DNA of 64,000 nucleotides from Haloarcula argentinensis DSM 12282 (GTDB taxonomy: Archaea; Halobacteriota; Halobacteria; Halobacteriales; Haloarculaceae): the NCBI GenBank assembly GCA_000336895.1, contig AOLX01000014.1, forward strand, positions 549,256 through 613,255. The letters run 5' to 3'. The notes under the pieces were generated by a model that ran no database searches, was not told the DNA's origin, and worked only from the letters and a program-made list of their open reading frames with translations. This document shows, piece after piece, positions 9,170-18,643 of the stretch. The first letter of the stretch is position 1, and every line of letters begins with the position of its first letter. The translations under genes were made by a program, and so were the position numbers.

Positions 9170-11713
9170 ATGAGTAAATGGAACCCACTTGACTCAGAAG
9201 ACGACCCGCCTGATGGAGAACGTACCGACGGCGGCGTCACAGAGGGGCGGGATGGAAACGAGTCGGAGACCGAACCGCCGTCGGCAGGCGCTCTCCAGAA
9301 GGACACAGAGACCGAAAACGACCCTGAACAGGCGAAACTGGAAGCACGATGTGAACAACTGGCGGCGGAACTCGAACAGGAGCGGGCGGAACGTGAAGCG
9401 CTCGAAACCGCTGTCGACCGTCTCACTTCTGTTGCCAAGGCGAACGCCGACGGCGACCTGACTACGAAACCCGGACAGCCACCAGCTGAGGCGGCTGAAC
9501 CGCTGTACGACGCATACAGCGAACTGCTCCGGGAATGGACTGACACCGTCGACCGAATGGCGTCGTTCAGTGAACAGGTGACCGCCGCAACGGAACAGGT
9601 CGATACCCGTCTCGGGTCGGTCAAGTCCGCCAGTCGGGACGTGAGCGGCGCTGTCGGCGAGATTTCGACCGGTTCGGACGAGCAACGCGACGAGATACAG
9701 TCGATCTCCGACGAGATGCGGAACCTCTCGGCGACGATAGAGGAGATAGCGAGCGCCGCAAACGAGGTCGCAGACACGTCCAGCGAAGCCAGCGTTCGAG
9801 GCGAATCCGCACTGGAGTCGGCGTCCTCGGCGATGACGACGCTCGACCGGCTGACCGACAACGCCGAAGCGACCGTCGACAAGGTCGAACAACTGAACGA
9901 CCTGCTGTCGGACATCGAGGAGATTGTGGGTTTCATCACGGACGTCGCGGACCAGACCAACATGTTGGCACTGAACGCCAACATCGAAGCGGCCCGAGCA
10001 GGGGAATCCGGCGACGGGTTCGCCGTCGTGGCCGAGGAGGTCAAATCGCTCGCGACCGAGACGAAGGAAGCGACCGACGAAATCGCGGCTTCCATCCAGG
10101 AAGTGCACGAACAGGCCGACGCAACGGTGTCAGAGATGTACGACACTCGGGAAAGCGTCGAGGACACCCGGTCGTCGGTCGCCAGCGCACTCGACGAACT
10201 GGATTCCGTTGTTTCGATGGTCGAGGAAGTCGATTCGAGCGTCCAGGAGATCGACGATGCGACGGATACGCAGGCCGACTCCACACAGGAAGTCGTCTCG
10301 ATGGTCGACGACGTCGAGGACATCAGCACCCGGACGGCTGAAGAGGCGGCTATCGCCGCCGACGCCGCAGCGGACCAGACGACGGAACTCGCGGAGGTTT
10401 CGACGCGGGTCTCGACGCTCACCGAGCGGGCCGAATCACTGGACGCGTCGCTGGATTCGTTCGAACTTGCGACCGGTTCGGCGGCGGCAAACACGGACGG
10501 AACCGTCGTCGAGTTCTGGCACGCGATGGGTGGGCAAAAAGCGCTACTGCTTGAAGAACTCGTTCGCGAGTTCGAATCACAGACGGAGGGTATCAGTCTC
10601 ACACTGCGGTCGAAAGGGAGCTATCGCGGAACCCTCGATGCGACGCTGAACGCCGCCGAAAACGGTGACCCACCGGCGATTGCGCAGATATTTGAGATCG
10701 GTACCACGCGTGCGCGCGACAGTGGACACTTTAGGCCCGTCGAGGAACTCCTCCCCGCAACCCACATCGACTCGCTGCTTGACCCGGTCACGAACTACTA
10801 CCGGTTCGACGGGAAGCTCCACTCGCTGCCGTTCAACGCGTCGAACCCGGTGATGGCCTACAACCGCGACGCGTTCAGGGAGGCGGGGCTCGATCCCGAT
10901 TCGCCCCCGGAAACTCTCGCTGACGTGCGAAGCGCGGCTGCGCAGCTCGTCGACGGGAGAGGCGTGGACACCGGTATCACGTTCGCGAACTACTCGTGGT
11001 TCGTCGAACAGTGGTTTGCCGAGGCTGACCAGCTCCTCGTGGACCAGAACAACGGGCGGTCCGGGTCACCGACGGAGAGCTATCTCGACGGGGCGTTCGC
11101 CCACGACTTGTTCGAGTGGTGGAAAGACCTCGAAGCGGATGGACTGTACCACGACCCCGGAATCGAAGCCAGAGGCGCGGCTCGGGCCCATTTCGCCGAG
11201 GGGAACGCCGCGATGCTGATCGGCTCGACGTCGTCGCTGAACAGCATCGAAAGCAGTGCCGATTTCGATGTCGGGACCGGCCGGTTCCCCGTGCTCAACG
11301 ACCGGACCGGCGTACTCGTCGGCGGCGCATCCCTCTGGGTCGGCGATGCCGTTTCCGAGGCCGTACACGACGCTGTCGGCGAGTTCCTCACCTGGCTTAC
11401 CGAACCAGCCCAGCAACGTCGGTGGCACCAGGAAACCGGGTATTTCCCGGTCCACGAAGAGACGATTCCACAGCTCCGGGCTGACGACTGGTTCGACCAG
11501 AACCCACACTACAAGACGGCGTTCGACCAGCTCATTGAGACGCGCGATACCACCGCAACGCGGGGCGCACAGATCGGCCCGTTCGATACGGTTCGAACAA
11601 TCATCGAAGACGCAGTCGACAGTATGGATGGGCCCGATTCGGTCCCGGCCGCACTCGATCGACTCGACACACAGGTCACAAAGCAGCTTGAGCGGTACGA
11701 TTCCGACCGGTAG
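9170..11713 (+). CDS. Soluble chemoreceptor (MCP) fused to a UgpB-like solute-binding domain
   Basis: An 847-residue fusion. Residues 1-50 are acidic and disordered-looking, and 55-440 are a coiled-coil MCP signalling domain. The CheA/CheW-contacting tip is intact ([20 protein letters not shown], then [13 protein letters not shown], about 258-298). From about 445 to 830 there is a complete periplasmic-binding-protein domain of the UgpB family: [48 protein letters not shown] and a late Arg in [12 protein letters not shown]. No signal peptide or membrane segment is visible, so the binding domain should face the cytoplasm. Between glpABC and glpK, the obvious ligand is glycerol-3-phosphate (inference). 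The ATG at 9170 has GGAG 5 nt upstream; an in-frame GTG at 9140 is the alternative. Confidence 0.9.
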   Translation: MSKWNPLDSEDDPPDGERTDGGVTEGRDGNESETEPPSAGALQKDTETENDPEQAKLEARCEQLAAELEQERAEREALETAVDRLTSVAKANADGDLTTKPGQPPAEAAEPLYDAYSELLREWTDTVDRMASFSEQVTAATEQVDTRLGSVKSASRDVSGAVGEISTGSDEQRDEIQSISDEMRNLSATIEEIASAANEVADTSSEASVRGESALESASSAMTTLDRLTDNAEATVDKVEQLNDLLSDIEEIVGFITDVADQTNMLALNANIEAARAGESGDGFAVVAEEVKSLATETKEATDEIAASIQEVHEQADATVSEMYDTRESVEDTRSSVASALDELDSVVSMVEEVDSSVQEIDDATDTQADSTQEVVSMVDDVEDISTRTAEEAAIAADAAADQTTELAEVSTRVSTLTERAESLDASLDSFELATGSAAANTDGTVVEFWHAMGGQKALLLEELVREFESQTEGISLTLRSKGSYRGTLDATLNAAENGDPPAIAQIFEIGTTRARDSGHFRPVEELLPATHIDSLLDPVTNYYRFDGKLHSLPFNASNPVMAYNRDAFREAGLDPDSPPETLADVRSAAAQLVDGRGVDTGITFANYSWFVEQWFAEADQLLVDQNNGRSGSPTESYLDGAFAHDLFEWWKDLEADGLYHDPGIEARGAARAHFAEGNAAMLIGSTSSLNSIESSADFDVGTGRFPVLNDRTGVLVGGASLWVGDAVSEAVHDAVGEFLTWLTEPAQQRRWHQETGYFPVHEETIPQLRADDWFDQNPHYKTAFDQLIETRDTTATRGAQIGPFDTVRTIIEDAVDSMDGPDSVPAALDRLDTQVTKQLERYDSDR

Positions 11714-11758
11714 CGCCGTCTCCTCCTTTCTTTACTAGCCAAACATCACCATTAGTAA

Positions 11759-11820
11759 TCTTTATAATGGTTCACTATGTTGTTTACTGGCAAGGTGGTA
11801 GCTTTCATAAATAAGCTACC
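11759..11820 (+). promoter_or_regulatory. glpK promoter and leader hairpin
   Basis: A TATA-like element (CTTTATAATGG, about 11758-11768) lies some 75-80 bp before the glpK ATG, predicting a leader of roughly 50 nt. In it GGTAGCTT (11797-11804) and AAGCTACC (11813-11820) form a perfect 8-bp stem around an 8-nt loop, TCATAAAT. The structure could be an operator just downstream of the transcription start or an RNA element controlling translation. Confidence 0.5.
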
Positions 11821-11841
11821 TCCACCACGGAGAACACAACA

Positions 11842-13374
11842 ATGGCAGACACATACGTTGGCGCGATCGACCAGGGAACGACCGGGACCCGCTTCATGGT
11901 GTTCGACCATAGCGGCCAGGTCGTTGCGAACGCCTACGAGAAGCACGAACAGATCTACCCGGAGCCCGGCTGGGTCGAGCACGACCCCGTCGAGATCTGG
12001 GAAAACACGCAGGAAGTCGTAACGAAGGGGCTGGCGGATGCAGGTGTCGGTGCCGAACAGCTTGAGGCGCTCGGCATCACGAACCAGCGTGAGACGACGA
12101 TCGTCTGGGACAAGGAGACCGGCAAACCGGTCCACAACGCGCTGGTCTGGCAGGACCGCCGAACCACCGACCGCGTCGAGGAAATCCAGGAAGAGGACAA
12201 AGTCGAGTGGATCCGGGGGAAGACCGGGCTGGAATGTGACGCTTACTTCTCGGCGACCAAGACCGAGTGGATCCTCGATAACGCGGAGCCGCTCAAGATG
12301 CAGAGCTCGCGTGGCGCTGACCTCCGCGAGCGGGCCGAAGACGGTGAACTCCTCATGGGCACCATCGACGCGTGGCTCATCTACAAGCTCACCGGGAACC
12401 ACATCACGGATGTCTCGAACGCATCGCGGACGATGCTGTACAACATCCACGACATGGAGTGGGACGACGAACTCCTCGAAGAGTTCGGCGTTCCGAAGTC
12501 CATGGTTCCGGAAGTCCGCCCGTCCTCCGACGAGAGCCTGTACGGGCACACTGACGCGGACGGCTTCCTCGAAGAGGAGGTCCCCGTTGCGGGCGCGCTG
12601 GGCGACCAGCAGGCCGCGCTGTTCGGCCAGACTTGCTTCGATAAGGGTGATGCGAAGAACACCTACGGCACCGGCGCGTTCTACCTGATGAACACTGGCT
12701 CCGAAGCAGTCGCCTCGGATAACGGCCTGCTGACGACCGTTGGCTTCCAGATGTCCGGTGAGCCCGTCCAGTACGCGCTGGAAGGCTCCATCTTCATCGC
12801 TGGCGCGGCCATTGAATGGCTCGAAGACGTCGACCTCATCAACAACGCCGCCCAGACGGCGGAACTGGCCCGCTCGGTTGAATCAACCGACGGTGTCTAC
12901 ATGGTGCCGGCCTTCACGGGTCTCGGCGCTCCACACTGGGACGGGCGCGCACGCGGGACGATTGTCGGTATGACTCGCGGAACGCGAAAGGAGCATATCG
13001 TGCGTGCGACCCTGGAATCCATCGCGTACCAGACCCGCGACCTCGCGGAAGCGATGGAGGAAGACTCCGGTGTCGAGATGACGACGCTGCGAGTCGACGG
13101 TGGTGCAGTCAAGAACAACTTCCTCTGTCAGCTCCAGTCCGACATCATCCAAACGGACATCGCTCGACCGCAGGTCGACGAGACCACTGCCCTCGGGTCG
13201 GCATACGCAGCCGGCCTCGCCGTCGGGTACTGGGACACCGTCGACGAACTCCGGGACAACTGGCAGGTCGACGAGGAGTTCTCGCCGGAGATGGACGTCG
13301 AGAAGGCAGACAAGATGTACGCCCGCTGGGACGACGCCGTCGACCGTTCCCGCGACTGGGCACAGGAGGAATAA
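11842..13374 (+). CDS. glpK: Glycerol kinase
   Basis: Phosphorylates glycerol to sn-glycerol-3-phosphate, the substrate of GlpABC encoded nearby. At 510 residues it is full length for the FGGY family. Signatures include GAIDQGTTGTRFMVFDHSGQ at the N-terminus, WQDRRT, TDVSNASRTMLYNI, the central GALGDQQAALFGQ, GTGAFYLMNTG, and FTGLGAPHWDGRARG in the C-terminal lobe. A hairpin lies in its leader. The membrane protein downstream starts 3 nt after the stop, so the two are co-transcribed. Confidence 0.97.
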   Translation: MADTYVGAIDQGTTGTRFMVFDHSGQVVANAYEKHEQIYPEPGWVEHDPVEIWENTQEVVTKGLADAGVGAEQLEALGITNQRETTIVWDKETGKPVHNALVWQDRRTTDRVEEIQEEDKVEWIRGKTGLECDAYFSATKTEWILDNAEPLKMQSSRGADLRERAEDGELLMGTIDAWLIYKLTGNHITDVSNASRTMLYNIHDMEWDDELLEEFGVPKSMVPEVRPSSDESLYGHTDADGFLEEEVPVAGALGDQQAALFGQTCFDKGDAKNTYGTGAFYLMNTGSEAVASDNGLLTTVGFQMSGEPVQYALEGSIFIAGAAIEWLEDVDLINNAAQTAELARSVESTDGVYMVPAFTGLGAPHWDGRARGTIVGMTRGTRKEHIVRATLESIAYQTRDLAEAMEEDSGVEMTTLRVDGGAVKNNFLCQLQSDIIQTDIARPQVDETTALGSAYAAGLAVGYWDTVDELRDNWQVDEEFSPEMDVEKADKMYARWDDAVDRSRDWAQEE

Positions 13375-13377
13375 CAG

Positions 13378-14460
13378 ATGGCAATCGCATTCGGACTCAC
13401 GGCAGTCGATATGCTCGTTCTCGCCATCGCGGCGTTCGCGGGCGGCGCGTTCGGAGCATCTATCGGTGCACTCCCGGCGTTCTGTTTCACCGGCTTCATG
13501 GTGCTGATTGGAGAAGCCGGTAACGTCGTCTCAGAGTCGTTCGTCGGCGGTTCGCCTGACGTCATTTCCGGTGCCGCCGGTGGGTACGGAGCCGGCATCG
13601 TCGGCCCACTGGCTTTCGGTCCCGTGTTCGGGCCACACGTCGCCTTCGCTGGTGGTGTGGCAGCAGCCGCTTACGCCGCGAAGTACGACGGAATGTACGA
13701 GCCGGACGACGGTGACTACCACCCGGCGAAGGACATCGCCTACGCCCTCGGTACCCGACCGGACGTCCTTGCTGTCGGTGGGGTATTCGGTATCCTGGGT
13801 ATGGCGATCCGGCAGACGTCCGGTGGACTCGGGGTTCCGATCGATCCGCCTGCGGCAGGCGTCATCCTGACCGCTGTTATCGCCCGTCTAGTCTTTGGCT
13901 ACCCGGTTATCGGCCGTGCCCGTGGAAGCGGCCTGCTCGATATGTCGCCGTTCGAGAGCGGAAAGATGCGGTCGGGTGAGGAAGTCGCAACGGACGGTGG
14001 AATGGCCGCCGAGCGACCGGCTGTCGAGCCGTGGCTGCCACACCAGTACAAATGGACACACGTCGCAATGCTCGGCCTCATCACCGGCATCCTTGGTGCA
14101 TACATCTTCGCGAAAACCGGGAGTCTCTTCCTCCCATTCGGTATCTCAGCAGCGAGTCTGCTGTTCCTGAACCTCGGTGTGGAGAAATTCCCGGTTACGC
14201 ACCACATGACGCTCCCGGCAACGTTCGTCGCCAGCATGGCGATGACGGACGGAGCAAGTGTCCTAGTCGCGCTCGGCCTAGGCGCGTTCTTCGGTATCCT
14301 GGGTGCGCTGTTCGGTGAGGTCTACCAGCGCATCTTCTACGCGCATTCGGATACGCACTTTGACCCGCCAGCCGCATCGATTATTACGACGACTCTCATC
14401 CTGGGCATTCTGGCACTGGCTGGAGTGTTCACGACGTCCGCCGCTATCCCTCTGCCGTAA
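13378..14460 (+). CDS. Multi-pass membrane protein linked to glycerol kinase
   Basis: A 360-residue polytopic protein with about 8-9 hydrophobic segments, rich in Gly/Ala (GGAFGASIGALPAFCFTGFM, GGYGAGIVGPLAFGPVFGPH, FFGILGALFGEVYQRIFY). It starts 3 nt after glpK and so is almost certainly in the same operon. I recall a similar glpK-adjacent membrane protein in Haloferax volcanii that was proposed as a glycerol facilitator. It is not recognisably a MIP/aquaporin (no NPA motifs), so transport of glycerol is an inference from context only. The next gene, an Orc1-like ATPase, follows after 62 bp. Confidence 0.8.
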   Translation: MAIAFGLTAVDMLVLAIAAFAGGAFGASIGALPAFCFTGFMVLIGEAGNVVSESFVGGSPDVISGAAGGYGAGIVGPLAFGPVFGPHVAFAGGVAAAAYAAKYDGMYEPDDGDYHPAKDIAYALGTRPDVLAVGGVFGILGMAIRQTSGGLGVPIDPPAAGVILTAVIARLVFGYPVIGRARGSGLLDMSPFESGKMRSGEEVATDGGMAAERPAVEPWLPHQYKWTHVAMLGLITGILGAYIFAKTGSLFLPFGISAASLLFLNLGVEKFPVTHHMTLPATFVASMAMTDGASVLVALGLGAFFGILGALFGEVYQRIFYAHSDTHFDPPAASIITTTLILGILALAGVFTTSAAIPLP

Positions 14461-14522
14461 GAACTCATACGGCTTTTTATTTACAGGTCCAATCGAATAT
14501 ACACACGATCTAATTGCCAAGC

Positions 14523-15698
14523 ATGGACATCGAAGCGAGAATCAAGCGTCGACAACGCCGGAACGGTGAGCCACGGCTCATTCAGGATTACGAGTCGATC
14601 TCACCGGTCGTCCACATAGAGGAGCCGGCTGACCGCGGTCCAGTGCTTGAACGGCTTCTCGACCACCTTGATCCGGTGTTCGACGGGCAGCTTCCGCCGA
14701 ACGCGTACGTGTACGGACCCCGTGGTTCAGGGAAGTCCGCAGTTATCACAGCGCTTTTCGCCAATTTAGAACAGCTTCCCACGGAGCAACAGGCGATCAT
14801 CCACACGACGACCCGTGCACAGCCACCGACCTCGCCGTCGTTCGTGTACGTGAACGCCCGAGAGACCGCGAGCGAGTTCGCGTTCTACCATGCAGTGCTG
14901 GACTCGCTTGTGGACGACTCGGTGCCGGAACACGGGATCGGGACGGAGACGCTCAAATCACGACTCCACGAGCTAGTCCGAGAGCAACGCACAGGTATCG
15001 TCATCGCGGTTGACCACATCAGCGAACCGGAGAGCATTCAGGCCCCGGCTCTTGTTGACCTGTTTGCTGGCTTACCGAGTAACGTCAGCTGGCTCGCTAT
15101 CGGTCGCGATGACCCGTCGGCAACTGAACTGACGCGGTACACCGCCGAGTCGATCAGTATTGACCGCTATCAACGGCAGATGCTTGTCGACGTGTTGATG
15201 ACCAGGGCCTCGAACGGACTGGCCCAGCAGGGGCTCGACCACAGCCTGGCGAGGCATATCGCCGATTGGGCGGACGGAAACGCCCACGATGCCCTTGCCG
15301 CGCTGTTTATCGCCGCGGAGTTTGCCGAGGAACGGGGACAGGACCGCATCACACAGGCCAACGTCGACGCGGCCATCGCGGAGGTGCCCGATCCCTGCGT
15401 TTCGTTGGGGGTCGTCCTCTCCCTGCCGACGAACCGGCAGGCCGTCCTCAGAGAACTCATCGACTTAGAGGAGAGCGAACGCTCCTCGGTAACGGCAACG
15501 ACGGAGGCGATTGCGTCGGTAGAATCGGTCGATCTCTCCGCCGGGACCGTCAAGCGGTTCCTCTACGAAATGGCGGAATCCGGTGTCGTTGATCGTGTCG
15601 AGGCGACGGTCACTAACGGTCAGGGACGCCCGCCAAGCCGTGTCGAACCGCGGTTCCCCGCCACGGCCTTCCGCCGGCTGTACGACCTGCAACAGTAG
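14523..15698 (+). CDS. Orc1/Cdc6-like AAA ATPase with degenerate Walker B
   Basis: A 391-residue protein of the archaeal origin-recognition family. Order of parts: N-terminal basic stretch (IKRRQRRN), Walker A GPRGSGKS (65-72), remaining AAA+ core, and a C-terminal winged-helix region (about 300-390, including ETVDLSAGTVKRFLYEMAESG-like helices). The Walker B strand reads GIVIAVDH, so the catalytic acid normally after Asp164 is His165. The sensor-1 Asn is not obvious either. ATP hydrolysis may therefore be weak or absent. No ORB-type repeats are seen in the short upstream gap, so this is probably not an active origin. The ATG at 14523 is preferred over an upstream TTG. Confidence 0.75.
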   Translation: MDIEARIKRRQRRNGEPRLIQDYESISPVVHIEEPADRGPVLERLLDHLDPVFDGQLPPNAYVYGPRGSGKSAVITALFANLEQLPTEQQAIIHTTTRAQPPTSPSFVYVNARETASEFAFYHAVLDSLVDDSVPEHGIGTETLKSRLHELVREQRTGIVIAVDHISEPESIQAPALVDLFAGLPSNVSWLAIGRDDPSATELTRYTAESISIDRYQRQMLVDVLMTRASNGLAQQGLDHSLARHIADWADGNAHDALAALFIAAEFAEERGQDRITQANVDAAIAEVPDPCVSLGVVLSLPTNRQAVLRELIDLEESERSSVTATTEAIASVESVDLSAGTVKRFLYEMAESGVVDRVEATVTNGQGRPPSRVEPRFPATAFRRLYDLQQ

Positions 15699-15728
15699 CC
15701 CGACGCTCCGCGGGCTGGTCGACGCTTT

Positions 15729-16700
15729 TCAGACGCGCTGTGATGGGTCACCTGTGCCGCCAGTCAGCGCGGACGCCAGTGCGCCGCGAACCACGACGTC
15801 GTCGCCGAACTGCGTCAACTGGATGTCCGGGATGTTCGACATCACCATGTCGTCAAGCCGCTCCCGGATCGGGTTTAGCACCTGCTCGGGGTTGTTGAGC
15901 GCAACGGCCCCGCCGACATAAACGACGAGTGGCGCGTACGCGTGAACGATGTTTGCAACGCCGATCGCGTTCCAGTGACAGATCTGATCGAGGACGTGGG
16001 ACGCGAACTCGTCTTCGCCAGCATACTCGAAGATATCCGCCGCGGAAAACTCCTCAGTCTCGATTGGGAGCGCCGTCTCGACGGGGTCCTCCCGGTGTAA
16101 CTGCGTGGCGTATCGCGGGATGTTCTCGCCCGAGCAGTACGCTTCCCAGTGGCCGTCGTGGCCGCAGCCACAGGTCATGAATCCGTTCGGATCGATTGTC
16201 AGGTGACCGACCTCGCCGGCGTTGCCGTCCCAGCCTGACAGGATGTTCCCGTCGACGGCGACCCCGGCACCGACTCCGGACGAGATAGTGAGATACACCA
16301 TGTCATCGGGGCTCCGGTCCGAGTAGAACCGCTCGCCGATGACGCCGGCGTTCGCGTCGTTATGCAACGAGACCCGCTCACTGCCGATGAGATTTTCGAC
16401 CGGCCCGGTCAGCGGAATCCGGTCGATGGTGTCGGGAAGGTTCGCCGGGTTTTCCACGACGCCTTCGGCCAGATCCATCGGACCGAAGGAACCGATCCCG
16501 GCGGCAACCACGTCTGTGGGTGCGATGTCGGCGGCATCACAGGCCTGCCGGATCGAGTCGAGGACCGCCTCCGTGACCGCGATACCTGCCGGTCCACGCG
16601 GTGTCTCAGTTTTGTGTGACGCGACGATCGAGCCCGTCTCGTCACCGATAACAGCCCGAATATGTGTCGCTCCGAGGTCGACCCCTGCGTAAGCGCCCAT
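15729..16700 (-). CDS. ROK-family sugar kinase (glucokinase-like)
   Basis: A 323-residue ROK kinase. The N-terminal phosphate-binding motif GAYAGVDLGATHIRAVIGDE is intact. The centre has VSLHNDANAGVIGE and YLTISSGVGAGVAVDG, and the zinc-binding ROK signature is complete (GHLTIDPNGFMTCGCGHDGHWEAYCSG, written here only as a family landmark around the CGCG core). The likely reaction is ATP-dependent phosphorylation of glucose or a related hexose. The ATG at 16700 gives the correct N-terminus; an open frame continues upstream but lacks family similarity. It lies 52 bp downstream of pyruvate kinase on the same strand, in a sugar-metabolism cluster. Confidence 0.88.
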   Translation of the reverse strand: MGAYAGVDLGATHIRAVIGDETGSIVASHKTETPRGPAGIAVTEAVLDSIRQACDAADIAPTDVVAAGIGSFGPMDLAEGVVENPANLPDTIDRIPLTGPVENLIGSERVSLHNDANAGVIGERFYSDRSPDDMVYLTISSGVGAGVAVDGNILSGWDGNAGEVGHLTIDPNGFMTCGCGHDGHWEAYCSGENIPRYATQLHREDPVETALPIETEEFSAADIFEYAGEDEFASHVLDQICHWNAIGVANIVHAYAPLVVYVGGAVALNNPEQVLNPIRERLDDMVMSNIPDIQLTQFGDDVVVRGALASALTGGTGDPSQRV

Positions 16701-16752
16701 GCTGGTCGAAGGGTTGCCCCACCGATACTTAACTACACAGATTCTACTGCGG

Positions 16753-18543
16753 CTAGTAGTCTCGCTCCCTGCCCGAGATGTCCTCTCGCCCAACGGCCTC
16801 CTCGTAGACGACGCCGCGTTCAGAATCCAGGGTGACGGTCGACCCGTCGGAGACAGCATCGGGCAGGTCCGCGTTCGATATCATCGGAATCGACAGCTCG
16901 CGGGCGACGATGGCCGCGTAGCTCGTCACACCCTCATGGCCGTCGATGATGCCGCCGATGCGGCTAGTGTCGCCGACGAACTCGCCGTCGAACCCTTCCG
17001 GAACCGCCAGTATCGCCCCATCGGGGACGTTCGAGAGGTCGCCCGGCGACTCCCGGGGCGGGGCCGTCGAAATCCGATGGACGGGGCCGGTCACCAAGCC
17101 GTCGACGATGGACCGACCGCTGGCGACCGTTTCGGCCGCGACGTGGACTTTCAGCATGTTCGCCGTGTTCATCCCCTCCAGTTCGGTCATCATCCCGGAC
17201 AGGACGACCACTGTGTCACCGCTGTCAGCGGCTTCGGTGTCGAGGGCCGACTGCACTGCTGTCTGAATGACGGCATCAGCGCCCTCGGTAGTGTACTCGG
17301 TCGTTACAGGCGTGATGCCCCACGAGAGCGCGAGCTTCCGGCGGACGCGCTCGCTTGGCGTCGACGCGACGATGGGAATCGACGGTCGGTACTTCGCCGA
17401 TTTCAGGGCGGTGTAGCCGGACTCGGACGCGGCGACAATCGCCGATGCCCCGATGTCGCGGGCGAGGAACCGACCGGAGCGTGCGAGCGCGTCCGTCCGG
17501 GTATCACCGGCGTTTGGCACGCGCTGCTCGCGGGACTCAGCGTACTCCTCGCTGCCCTCGACATCGCGGATGATCCGATCCATCGTCTCGACGACGCGAG
17601 TCGGGTGGTCACCGATCGCCGTCTCGCCGGAGAGCATCACTGCGTCAGTTCCATCAAGCACGGCGTTAGCCACGTCGGAGGCTTCCGCGCGTGTCGGCCG
17701 CCGGGAGTGGACCATCGAGTCCAGCATCTCGGTTGCCGTGATGACCGGCACGCCAGCCTCGTGGCACCGGCGGATGATGCGCTTTTGAATGATCGGGACA
17801 TCCTCAAGCGGGCACTCCACGCCGAGGTCGCCGCGGGCGACCATCACGCCGTAAGCCTCGTCGATGATCGAGTCGAGGTTCTCGACGGCCCCCGCCCGTT
17901 CGATCTTGGCGATGATCGGGATGTCGACGCCGCGCTCTTCGAGCGCCTGGCTGATCTCGTAAATGTCCTCGCCGTCGCGGACGAACGACGCGGCCACGAA
18001 ATCGGGCTCCTTCTCGGCGGCCACGTCGAGTTCTTGCCTGTCGTTCTCCGTGATGGTCGGCAGGTCGAGTTCGACGCCAGGAACGTTGACGCCCTTGCGG
18101 GCGGAGAGCTTTCCGCCGTTCTCGACGGTCGCAAACACTGTGTCGTCCTCGACGCGCTCGACAGTCGTTTCGATGCGTCCGTCATCGAGCAACACGCGGT
18201 CGCCCGGTTCGACCGCCGTAATCGACTGCGAAAGACCGACCTCCTCCGGCGTCGCGTCGTCACCGACGACGTACCGGATAGTAGACCCTTCCGTGAGCTG
18301 AATCGGTTCGTCGATCTCCGCGGTCCGGACCTCCGGACCTGGCATGTCGAGCATGGCTGCGACCGGCTCCTCGACGGCTTCGTCTACCTCGCGGATTCGA
18401 TCGATCATTTCACGGCGGTGTTCCGGCGAGCCGTGGCTCGCGTTCAGTCTGGCAACGGACATACCGGCCTTTGCAAGCGACGCGATATCGTCGATCGAGT
18501 CTGACGCGGGACCGAGAGTACAGACGATCTTTGCGCTACGCAT
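16753..18543 (-). CDS. pyk: Pyruvate kinase with C-terminal PEP-utiliser-like domain
   Basis: Converts PEP and ADP to pyruvate and ATP. The 596-residue protein begins RSAKIVCTLGPASDSID and contains the catalytic segments DMPGPEVRT, IIAKIERAGAVENLD, MVARGDLGVE, ATEMLDSM and MLSGETAIGDHP. Residues from about 480 onward form the extra swivelling domain found in Bacillus-type pyruvate kinases and in PEP synthase/PPDK. The residue that is a phosphorylatable His in PPDK-type domains is Tyr542 here (TSYAAIVAREL), so that domain cannot phosphotransfer and is probably regulatory. The ATG at 18543 has GGAGGT 4 nt upstream and is preferred over the ATG at 18585. Confidence 0.95.
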   Translation of the reverse strand: MRSAKIVCTLGPASDSIDDIASLAKAGMSVARLNASHGSPEHRREMIDRIREVDEAVEEPVAAMLDMPGPEVRTAEIDEPIQLTEGSTIRYVVGDDATPEEVGLSQSITAVEPGDRVLLDDGRIETTVERVEDDTVFATVENGGKLSARKGVNVPGVELDLPTITENDRQELDVAAEKEPDFVAASFVRDGEDIYEISQALEERGVDIPIIAKIERAGAVENLDSIIDEAYGVMVARGDLGVECPLEDVPIIQKRIIRRCHEAGVPVITATEMLDSMVHSRRPTRAEASDVANAVLDGTDAVMLSGETAIGDHPTRVVETMDRIIRDVEGSEEYAESREQRVPNAGDTRTDALARSGRFLARDIGASAIVAASESGYTALKSAKYRPSIPIVASTPSERVRRKLALSWGITPVTTEYTTEGADAVIQTAVQSALDTEAADSGDTVVVLSGMMTELEGMNTANMLKVHVAAETVASGRSIVDGLVTGPVHRISTAPPRESPGDLSNVPDGAILAVPEGFDGEFVGDTSRIGGIIDGHEGVTSYAAIVARELSIPMISNADLPDAVSDGSTVTLDSERGVVYEEAVGREDISGRERDY

Positions 18544-18643
18544 TGTGACCTCCGTCTCCGGGGAACCACAGTTTACAGCGTTCATAGTTAATCATACCCT
18601 GCCGTTCCCCGCGAAGGGATAAGAAGCTTGCTGGACGGCGTAG

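Noticed and set aside
9170..11713. Two separate genes (chemoreceptor and binding protein) instead of a fusion
   Set aside because: The frame is continuous through the junction at about 10.48-10.51 kb without a stop, start signal or ribosome site, and no signal peptide precedes the binding domain.
14461..14522. Replication origin beside the Orc1/Cdc6-like gene
   Set aside because: The gap is only 62 bp and contains no ORB-like repeats or long AT-rich unwinding element.
16699..18504. 601-codon open frame antisense to pyruvate kinase
   Set aside because: Product is Arg/Asp/His-rich without motifs; the pyruvate kinase frame is unambiguous.
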